Assembly (NCBI GenBank): GCA_944391065.1
Contig: CALXSH010000014.1
Coordinates: forward strand, 1-38,316
From: an uncultured Kiritimatiellota bacterium
GTDB taxonomy: Bacteria; Verrucomicrobiota; Kiritimatiellia; RFP12; DVOR01
Length of the DNA stretch: 38,316 bases
Direction: 5' to 3'
The notes below the pieces were generated by a model. It was not told the origin of the DNA. It searched no databases and saw only the letters and a program-made list of their open reading frames with translations. Position 1 is the stretch's first letter. The number at the start of each line of letters is the position of its first letter. The translations under genes and the position numbers were made by a program. This document shows, piece by piece, positions 1 through 6,348 of the stretch.

Positions 1-627
1 CCCCAATACGACGCGGACGGCAACCAAACCCTCATCAAGACCGAGACCGGCGTGTGGTCAGTCGTCTACAACGCCGAGAATCGCCCCGTCCGTTGGACAC
101 GGGGAGACACCGTGATCACCATGGCTTTCGACCGCATGGGCCGCCGCGTCGAAATGCGCACTCAGTCTGCCGCCTCCGACACCATCCAACGTTTCGTCTA
201 CGACAACTATCTTTGCATCCAGCAACTCCGTGGCGCCGAAAACGCCCTCTTCCACTCCTACGTCTGGGATCCAACCGAACCCATTGCCACCCGTCCACTG
301 ATCTTCATCCCTTCAATAGGCGAAGTCGCTTACTATTTCCACGACGGCAATAAAAATGTCTCAGATCTCGTGGATATTCACGGAGGCATTGTCCACTACG
401 CTTACACCCCCTTTGGGAATCCACTCGCCTCCAATCCTTCAGAGAATCCTCTTGTGTTTTCTTCGGAATACTATGATTTCGCTTTGGGATATGTTTATTA
501 TAATTACCGTCATTATGATCCAGCTATTGGACGATGGATACAGAGGGATCCGTTGGCAGAAATGGGAGGAATTAATCTTTTTTCATTTCTTTCCAATGCT
601 CCTTTAGCATCAATTGATATTTTAGGT
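1..627 (+). repeat. Rhs core repeat, copy A
   Basis: This is the first of three direct copies of the C-terminal Rhs core in the window. Recognisable blocks shared with B and C are the DGNQTLIKT, YNAENRP, MAFDRMGRR, WDPTEPIATRP, HDGNKNV and YYNYRHY stretches. Similarity stops abruptly after the D(I/F/L)LG block. Confidence 0.8.
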
Positions 628-1062
628 AAACAAGTTGGCGATCCCCCATCTTATTTAAATGGGTTACGCCCCACAAGTGCAGAGAAAGTGAATCAAGCGA
701 TAGAGTTAATCTTTGAAAAAGAGAAAACTCCTCAAGCGCGTGAAGATGCATTGAGGAGATGGTTGAAAAAACATGGAGCACGACGGTCCAGTAATATACG
801 CGCAGGGCGAGTTGAGAAAATATGTGTGGACCAGCAAACAGAAAGTGCAATTAAAAAAGGGTTTCGACTTTTTACAAGGGGACTTTCGGCCTCCACACTG
901 TTGATAACCGCTATATTTACACCGACCACGGCGGGGACTAGTACTATCCCGTGGCAATCTGATTCTTCCACTTCAAACCCTAAATGTTCCTGTATTGAAT
1001 TAGGAGGGAAGGAAGTTGAAGTTTTTATTGGAGAGGAGTATGAGATATGGGAACTCCCATAA
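1..1062 (+). CDS. Rhs/YD-repeat protein A, C-terminal part with variable tail (5' truncated by window)
   Basis: The reading frame is open from base 1, so the N-terminal part lies outside the window; the GTG at 52 is inside the repeat, not a start. It reads the YD-repeat core (YDADGNQTLIK, WDPTEPIATRP, HDGNKNV) and then the conserved Rhs core end (YYNYRHYDP..GRWIQRDPL, LFSFLSNAP, DILG) up to about base 627. After that the sequence becomes unrelated to copies B and C and visibly AT-rich. The tail is about 145 residues, with a charged first half, a hydrophobic stretch (STLLITAIFTPTTAG) and a Cys pair near the end. In Rhs proteins the core forms a shell that carries a variable C-terminal toxin; that role is inferred here. 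The tail matches no toxin family I recognise. The next gene overlaps its end by 16 bases. Confidence 0.85.
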   Translation, partial: PQYDADGNQTLIKTETGVWSVVYNAENRPVRWTRGDTVITMAFDRMGRRVEMRTQSAASDTIQRFVYDNYLCIQQLRGAENALFHSYVWDPTEPIATRPLIFIPSIGEVAYYFHDGNKNVSDLVDIHGGIVHYAYTPFGNPLASNPSENPLVFSSEYYDFALGYVYYNYRHYDPAIGRWIQRDPLAEMGGINLFSFLSNAPLASIDILGKQVGDPPSYLNGLRPTSAEKVNQAIELIFEKEKTPQAREDALRRWLKKHGARRSSNIRAGRVEKICVDQQTESAIKKGFRLFTRGLSASTLLITAIFTPTTAGTSTIPWQSDSSTSNPKCSCIELGGKEVEVFIGEEYEIWELP

Positions 1063-1784
1063 TATTTTTTCTTGATTTACTCGATCAAATGGGGGATGTT
1101 CGGCGAAAGCATGTTCCCTTTCGACGTTCATTTTGGCTCGTTGAGGCTCAAACATATGAGGAGGCTTGGCGAAAAGTCTACGAAATGAGGCCAGCCGTGG
1201 GAACCGATGGAAGATTCGTGGCGGTACTCAACCTCGTGCCAATTCAAATGGTTGATGGAAATACGGTACATTTGTTTTCCAATATGATGCCATGGTCCAA
1301 GAAGTTAAAGTTTAAGAAGGTCGTTAACTGTTTAAGACAAAAGACGGTGTTAAAGCAAACAATCAGCTGGGAAAATTTCATCCATAGCCTTCTGCCTGAG
1401 AAAGTACAACCATCGAAACAGCATTATGTTATTGGGACTATAACGGTTCAATTGACCTCTTCTAAGAAGAGAAATGTAATCTATAGTTTTTGGAGAGTTT
1501 GTGCGCCATGTGCCGATGAAGCTTATTACAGAGGAGGGGAGGTCATCAAACAGTGGTTTCAGAAGAAAACGACTACGGATATTTATTACATTTTCATTGG
1601 AACTTGCTATATGGATCTTTCAAAGAGTAAAGGAGAAATGCCTAATTTTAGCTGTATACTCCCATGTTTTGATACGTTCAAAAAACCTCTTCGCGATTGT
1701 AAAATTTTCCTGCGAAATTTAGAGAGACGTCACGAAAGACAAGGTTTCGTGAAACGCGGAAGGTTGTTTCAATATCTATTATAA
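1047..1784 (+). CDS. Hypothetical protein, candidate immunity partner of Rhs tail A
   Basis: A 245-residue protein of no family I recognise. It is basic, has no clear signal peptide, and carries a CAPC motif near residue 152. The start at 1047 is preceded by a strong ribosome site (GGAGAGGAG at 1030-1038), and the gene overlaps the 3' end of Rhs A by 16 bases, which suggests coupled translation. It is AT-rich like tail A and unlike the GC-rich Rhs core. A small gene of matching composition directly behind an Rhs tail is the usual position of a cognate immunity gene; that role is inferred from position only. Confidence 0.7.
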   Translation: MGTPIIFFLDLLDQMGDVRRKHVPFRRSFWLVEAQTYEEAWRKVYEMRPAVGTDGRFVAVLNLVPIQMVDGNTVHLFSNMMPWSKKLKFKKVVNCLRQKTVLKQTISWENFIHSLLPEKVQPSKQHYVIGTITVQLTSSKKRNVIYSFWRVCAPCADEAYYRGGEVIKQWFQKKTTTDIYYIFIGTCYMDLSKSKGEMPNFSCILPCFDTFKKPLRDCKIFLRNLERRHERQGFVKRGRLFQYLL

Positions 1785-1827
1785 AAATTATATATTTACC
1801 TCTAAGTTTTTGTATCTCTCAAAAATA

Positions 1828-3393
1828 ATGATACCCTACGCTTCTACCACAGGCTGTATCGCTGAATCCGACGGTTTCCGCTGGGACTACCTCGCGGGTT
1901 CCAACCTCAAGTCTAAACTCACCTATCCCAATGAGGCTGTGGTCACATGGTCTTACGAACCCCACCGCGACCTCCTGACCGCCGTCACGAACGACACCCA
2001 CTCCGCCTACGTCTACGCCAACGACCTGCTCGGCCGCCGCGTTTTCAAGAACGACGAGCACTACGGCTACAACGTCCGCAACGAACTCACCTCCGCCAAC
2101 GCCGTTTCGTACGCCTACGACGACATCGGCAATCGCACCGTTGCCGAGGGCAAAACCTACACCGCCAACAATCTCAACCAATACACCCAAATTGACGGCT
2201 TCACGCCCGAATACGACGCCGATGGCAACCAAACCCTCATCAAAACCTCCACGGGCATTTGGTCTGTCACCTATAATGCCGAAAACCGCCCCGTCCGCTG
2301 GCAGTCCGGCGACACCGAGATCACGATGGCCTTCGACAGCATGGGCCGGCGCGTCTCCATGCGCACGCTCACCCCGGGCTTCGACCTCCTCCAGCGCTTC
2401 GTCTACAAGGACTTCCTCTGCGTCCGCCAACTCCGCGGCCCCGACGCCACGCCCTACCAATCCTATGTCTGGGACCCCACCGAGCCCATCGCCACCCGCC
2501 CCCTCCTCCTCCGCGATGCCGCCAGCATCCCATTCTACTACTACCACGACGGCAACAAAAACGTCGCCGGCCTCACCGACGCCTCCCGCGTCGCCTCCCT
2601 CGCCTACGCCTACACCCCCTACGGTGCCCCCTCCCTCCTCCCCTCCTCCCTCCCCCTCGACAACCCCTTCCAATTCTCCTCCGAAGTCTACGACGCGGCT
2701 TTGGGTTTGTCGTATTACAACTATAGACATTATCTGCAAACCAACGGTCGTTTTGTCTCGCGAGATCCGCTGGCTTGCTTGAACTTGTTCCAATTCCATC
2801 TTATTGCAAATGAATACGTTTTTACAGGAAATACACCAAATAATGAATGGGACTTTTTGGGAATGATTTTTGAAATTGAGTATACAACACCAAATGGAGA
2901 TTACCATTCCCTTTCTTTAGAAGAGGGTGGCGGAATTGACGAAATTGAGAAAATGTTTGATGTGATTGAGAAAGAACAAGGGAATATTTGTCGTGTTTGG
3001 TGTGGTGGACATGGTGATGGGAGGACTGTTATCATCAATGGAGAATGGGACGGCATGAGTTTTTGGGCAACGGACAATGAAAAAACATTGCGTATCAAGG
3101 CAAAGTCGGGTGAAGGGATAATTTTGTTTGAACCGTCACGCACCGAACCCGGGCTATTCCGTCAAGAGAATATCACCGATCGCTTGAAAAAATTAGGCGC
3201 GGACGATGCTGAATATGTTTATAACGCTTGTTTAAGTGCGCACGGCGACGAGAATATTTCACGCAGGACTTCACAGATTTTCCCAAAATCAACTGTTAAA
3301 GGAAATCGTGGCTATTCCTATCTTGGTATTGAGGAACCGCATTTGTACATTCGGCGAACTTATCAAAATGGTAAACGGATCAGCCTCTTTTAA
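1828..3393 (+). CDS. Orphan Rhs core B with caspase-like (clan CD) candidate toxin tail
   Basis: About 521 residues from ATG 1828; a TTG at 1810 in the same frame is an alternative, and neither has a good ribosome site. The first ~345 residues are the end of an Rhs core (YD repeats, WDPTEPIATRP, YYNYRHYLQTNGRFVSRDPLA, ending near NEWDFLGM). There is no signal, PAAR or other N-terminal delivery part, so this is a displaced C-terminal cassette rather than a whole Rhs protein. The tail (from about base 2863) is AT-rich. It has a strand leading into CGGHGDGR (His395) and, after a helix, VYNACLSAHGD (Cys468) followed by a FPKSTVKGNRGYSY segment. This order of strand-HG, helix, strand-AC and strand-G resembles CHAT/caspase-like cysteine peptidases. 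The protease call is inference; the Rhs core is secure. Confidence 0.8.
   Translation: MIPYASTTGCIAESDGFRWDYLAGSNLKSKLTYPNEAVVTWSYEPHRDLLTAVTNDTHSAYVYANDLLGRRVFKNDEHYGYNVRNELTSANAVSYAYDDIGNRTVAEGKTYTANNLNQYTQIDGFTPEYDADGNQTLIKTSTGIWSVTYNAENRPVRWQSGDTEITMAFDSMGRRVSMRTLTPGFDLLQRFVYKDFLCVRQLRGPDATPYQSYVWDPTEPIATRPLLLRDAASIPFYYYHDGNKNVAGLTDASRVASLAYAYTPYGAPSLLPSSLPLDNPFQFSSEVYDAALGLSYYNYRHYLQTNGRFVSRDPLACLNLFQFHLIANEYVFTGNTPNNEWDFLGMIFEIEYTTPNGDYHSLSLEEGGGIDEIEKMFDVIEKEQGNICRVWCGGHGDGRTVIINGEWDGMSFWATDNEKTLRIKAKSGEGIILFEPSRTEPGLFRQENITDRLKKLGADDAEYVYNACLSAHGDENISRRTSQIFPKSTVKGNRGYSYLGIEEPHLYIRRTYQNGKRISLF
2109..2862 (+). repeat. Rhs core repeat, copy B
   Basis: The second direct copy of the Rhs core, very close to copy C at the DNA level through the YDDIGNR to YNAENRP segment. 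Copy B also keeps about 90 extra residues of YD repeat upstream (from ~1840) that copy C replaces with different sequence. Confidence 0.8.
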
Positions 3394-3415
3394 ACAAAGC
3401 ATCTGGAGCCCTATA

Positions 3416-3721
3416 ATGGGTGTTTTACGTTTGACGCGACAAATTGTCGTGACGGTTCTCCTTGCATATACGGTTGCGTTTGCATTCAAAATGTGGCGAC
3501 TTGCCGAAGTTTTGCTACCTGAACGAATCGCGTATGCGTTGTTGCAGTCCATGGATAAAAACAACTTCCATTTCACAATGCGTGGGTATCGCTTCAATGT
3601 CAGGTTTATAGGGACATCCTGTGATATTGAGAAGGTCGATCTGTGGTTTGGTAAACGCGAATGTTTTCGAATCTACAAGACGGAAAATGGTTGGAGTCTT
3701 GTCGGGAAAGTGCCTCTCTGA
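3416..3721 (+). CDS. Small membrane protein behind Rhs B, candidate immunity protein
   Basis: A 101-residue protein starting at ATG 3416, chosen because GGAG lies at 3405-3408. Upstream in-frame ATGs (3368, 3236) fall in or at the end of the Rhs B gene and lack a ribosome site. It has one hydrophobic N-terminal helix (residues ~9-27, IVVTVLLAYTVAFAF) and a ~70-residue soluble part ending in KTENGWSLVGKVPL. I recognise no family. It sits 22 bases after the candidate protease toxin and is AT-rich like the toxin tail, so an immunity role is plausible but unproven. Confidence 0.6.
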   Translation: MGVLRLTRQIVVTVLLAYTVAFAFKMWRLAEVLLPERIAYALLQSMDKNNFHFTMRGYRFNVRFIGTSCDIEKVDLWFGKRECFRIYKTENGWSLVGKVPL

Positions 3722-3735
3722 CGAGGAGATTTGAA

Positions 3736-4086
3736 ATGTGGGCGACATTCCTTTGTGTACTATTTTTTGCCGCGACTTGGTTTTTCATGTATATCGGTTG
3801 GCCAATGTCTGAAGATGGCTTAGGTGTGGCTGTTGCGGAAACGGTTGCACCCATCTGTGAGACTTATGCTGTTAATCACGGTTGCATGCGCTTCCAGTGC
3901 GAGGCGATGTCCTATCGGTGCTGGAGGGATACGAGCACGTTTTATGTGGTGGCGCAACCGAATGGAAATGAACGACGCTATTCCATCTATGAAATCCCGC
4001 TTATCGGAACGGTATTCAGAGAACAAACCACAAGCGCTCTAGGTGACACTGGGCATGAGGGAACGCAAGATGGACTTTCGCGTTAA
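3736..4086 (+). CDS. Small membrane protein with Cys-rich domain, second gene behind Rhs B
   Basis: A 116-residue protein from ATG 3736, preceded by GAGGAG at 3723-3728, which decides this start over the upstream ATG at 3661. A hydrophobic segment (WATFLCVLFFAATWFFMYIGW) is followed by a probably exported domain with four Cys (CETYAVNHGC..CEAMSYRC). It shares the hydrophobic-helix-plus-small-domain layout of the gene before it. The last ~15 residues run over the join to Rhs copy C, so the original C-terminus may have been changed when copy C arrived. Function is not recognised; a role in immunity to tail B is inferred from position. Confidence 0.55.
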   Translation: MWATFLCVLFFAATWFFMYIGWPMSEDGLGVAVAETVAPICETYAVNHGCMRFQCEAMSYRCWRDTSTFYVVAQPNGNERRYSIYEIPLIGTVFREQTTSALGDTGHEGTQDGLSR

Positions 4087-5629
4087 GCGTTTGTTGAGCT
4101 TCGGTGTGGGCGATGAGCGCGTGACCACCGTCGACTACTCCGTTTACGTCTATACCAACGATGCGAGCAATCGTCGCGCCACCATCGTCAAATCAGGCTC
4201 CGCCTACACTTCGCCCGTGACGGAAACCTATACTTACGACACGCGCGACCAACTCATCTCCGGCCAAGGACTCTCCTATGTTTACGACGACATCGGCAAC
4301 CGAATCACCGCCGAGGGCAAGACCTACATCGCCAACAATCTCAACCAATACACCAAAATCGACGACTTCGTGCCCCAATACGATGCCGACGGCAATCAAA
4401 CCCTCATCAAAACCTCCACCGGCATTTGGTCTGTCACCTACAATGCAGAGAACCGTCCCATCCGCTGGCAATCCGGCGACACGGTAATCTCCATGTCCTT
4501 CGACCGTATGGGTCGCCGCGTGGACTATCAAGAGATGCGAGATGATCAGGTCGCCACGCACTTCCGCTTCGTTTACGACAACTTCCTCTGCGTCCAACGG
4601 CTGAATGCCGACAACGGCAACGCCGTCCGCTCCGAGTTTGTCTGGGACCCCACGGAACCCATCGCCACGCGCCCGCTCGTCATGCGCGCCAAGAATTGGG
4701 ACCTCAACCTCTTCTACACCCACGACGGCAACAAGAACGTCTCCGAGGTCTTCTACCACGCCCTCCAAGACGGCATCGCCGCCCACTACGACTACGCCCC
4801 CTTCGGCGCCGTCACCCGCACCGCCAAGGCCACCTCCGTCGCCCGCGACATCCTCTCCGAAAATCCCTTCCGCTTCTCCTCGGAGGTCCATGACAACTCC
4901 CTCGGCCTCGTCTACTACAACTACCGCCACTACAATCCCAAAGACGGCCGGTGGCTGGGGAGGGATCGGCTAGAAGAGGTTGGGCAATATTTGTTTTTGG
5001 GAAACACTGCCGTCTCTTCGGTTGATTTGCTTGGGATGCTTTCTATCAATGAAAAATTGTACCTTACTTATGTGATTGGGGCCTTGCGAGGTCCTTTTGG
5101 ATGGGTGTGGAATCCTGAATTGCCCAATACGGATAGTGAAGGGTACACATTGATTTCGGATGATGAAGGAGAGTTCAGAAGCTACGCGAAAGATATTGTT
5201 GACAATTTTATCGAAATGATAGAGCAAGAAACTGATACTGGAGCTCCTTTTGGGGAATGGACACGGAAAGAGGCAAGTGGAAACACTGAATTTACAATTT
5301 CGCCCCCTGCTCCCCTTCATTGTTCCTTGGGGAGTTCTTCTAGAGTTCACGTTTCTGTGACATACGAAAGAAAAAATTGTGAAACGGAGGTCTTCATAAG
5401 AAACATTCGTGCCACGGTGAGTTGGTACGATGAAATGGATGCAAATTCTTGGATCGAATTTTATAGGAAAGAGCTTGTGGGGAATGAGGAGTGGTGGAAA
5501 CTTATTATTCCATTTGTGGTTGAAGGCGGCGTTGATATTTGGGGAGATAAAATAGCTAATGCAGATTTTAAGTTCAAAATAGAGGAAAGCTTCTTTGATC
5601 CTGGATGGTGTGGAGGAACGCGTAAATGA
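4070..5629 (+). CDS. Orphan Rhs core C with unrecognised variable tail
   Basis: The start at ATG 4070 is chosen for the AGGGA ribosome site at 4058-4062; ATG 4055 and GTG 4043 are also in frame. The first residues (MDFRVKRLLSFGVGDERV) are not Rhs-like, then YD repeats begin and run to the core end (YYNYRHYNPKDGRWLGRDRL, QYLFLGNTAVSSVDLLGM). There is no N-terminal delivery region, so like copy B it is a displaced tip. The ~195-residue AT-rich tail contains a predicted beta-rich stretch (RVHVSVTYERKNCETEVFI) and a tryptophan-rich part ending in DPGWCGGTRK. I do not recognise a toxin family. The next gene overlaps its stop by ATGA. Confidence 0.8.
   Translation: MDFRVKRLLSFGVGDERVTTVDYSVYVYTNDASNRRATIVKSGSAYTSPVTETYTYDTRDQLISGQGLSYVYDDIGNRITAEGKTYIANNLNQYTKIDDFVPQYDADGNQTLIKTSTGIWSVTYNAENRPIRWQSGDTVISMSFDRMGRRVDYQEMRDDQVATHFRFVYDNFLCVQRLNADNGNAVRSEFVWDPTEPIATRPLVMRAKNWDLNLFYTHDGNKNVSEVFYHALQDGIAAHYDYAPFGAVTRTAKATSVARDILSENPFRFSSEVHDNSLGLVYYNYRHYNPKDGRWLGRDRLEEVGQYLFLGNTAVSSVDLLGMLSINEKLYLTYVIGALRGPFGWVWNPELPNTDSEGYTLISDDEGEFRSYAKDIVDNFIEMIEQETDTGAPFGEWTRKEASGNTEFTISPPAPLHCSLGSSSRVHVSVTYERKNCETEVFIRNIRATVSWYDEMDANSWIEFYRKELVGNEEWWKLIIPFVVEGGVDIWGDKIANADFKFKIEESFFDPGWCGGTRK
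4275..5037 (+). repeat. Rhs core repeat, copy C
   Basis: The third direct copy of the Rhs core. It is nearly identical to copy B between YDDIGNR and SGDT and more diverged in the middle (YQEMRDDQVATHF replaces the RTLTPGFDLLQ segment). Confidence 0.8.
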
Positions 5630-6144
5630 GGAGGCCCATCATATACCATTGCGTTTTATTCGTTGGCATATGCCTCTTGGGAGGGATGCTTTCTTTGTTG
5701 TTTTTAGCGACAGGAAGCAAACCTTTGCCATTGGGCGAGGTGTTAGGCGAGGATTTTGATGATGTAACAAAAGAAACCTCCGCTCTGCTCGGTACCTTTC
5801 CGGAATTAAATGCAAGGACAACACTGGTTACTTGTTTCAGCACCTATGATCTCATCTTCTACGTAGAGGTTCAGGTCGTTCAACTTTGGGTGACCTCAAC
5901 CATATGGGAGCGATGGCAACAAGTATCCTCGTCAGGAGTCACTATGAGAGAATTGACGCCCGAGCAAATGATTCCCATTTGGCGTGAGGTGGCTCAAACG
6001 TTTTTACCCGCAGACTCATCCTATTTGTACTGGGAGTATTCTTTAAAGAACGGTTGGCGGGTATCAATGCTGTCGGCGTCTCATTGTGAGAGCCGCCGTC
6101 CGGTTCCTGTTTTGGCAATATTCAGGCGCCCTGGCGTACGTTAA
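5626..6144 (+). CDS. Single-pass membrane or exported protein, candidate immunity partner of Rhs tail C
   Basis: A 172-residue protein whose ATG overlaps the stop codon of Rhs C as ATGA (5626-5629), so translation is probably coupled. It starts with a positively charged end and a hydrophobic helix (residues ~7-28, HCVLFVGICLLGGMLSLLFL), which could be a signal anchor or signal peptide. The rest is soluble and matches no family I know. Its position directly behind a variable Rhs tail, with similar AT-rich composition, makes it a candidate immunity gene by inference. Confidence 0.6.
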   Translation: MRRPIIYHCVLFVGICLLGGMLSLLFLATGSKPLPLGEVLGEDFDDVTKETSALLGTFPELNARTTLVTCFSTYDLIFYVEVQVVQLWVTSTIWERWQQVSSSGVTMRELTPEQMIPIWREVAQTFLPADSSYLYWEYSLKNGWRVSMLSASHCESRRPVPVLAIFRRPGVR

Positions 6145-6205
6145 CGTGGGTCGCCGAGTGCGCGGAATCTGACAGCGGCGGCCGGCTTTTTTCAGGCCTG
6201 GCGGT

Positions 6206-6236
6206 CGGGGGACTCCCCGGCAAGACGCCGGTGGGG
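6206..6236 (+). other. Overlapping hairpins upstream of the ABC importer promoter
   Basis: CGGGG-GACT-CCCCG (6206-6219) and CCCCGGC-AAGAC-GCCGG-T-GGGG (6215-6236) compete for the same CCCC. There is no T-run after either, so a standard terminator is not supported; they may still separate the Rhs island from the importer. Confidence 0.35.
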
Positions 6237-6246
6237 CGGTTTGGGC

Positions 6247-6275
6247 TTGTGTCGGCGGGGGCGTATCTGTATAAT
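6247..6275 (+). promoter_or_regulatory. Sigma70-type promoter of the ABC importer operon
   Basis: TTGTGT (6247-6252), a 17-base spacer and a perfect TATAAT (6270-6275). Transcription would start near 6282, about 67 bases before the GTG at 6349. Confidence 0.65.
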
Positions 6276-6348
6276 GGCGCCCTTTTGACAGCGGCGCTTT
6301 GCGGTGCGGTTGCCTCTTTTGCGTCTTCAACCCCGAAAGGATACCTCC

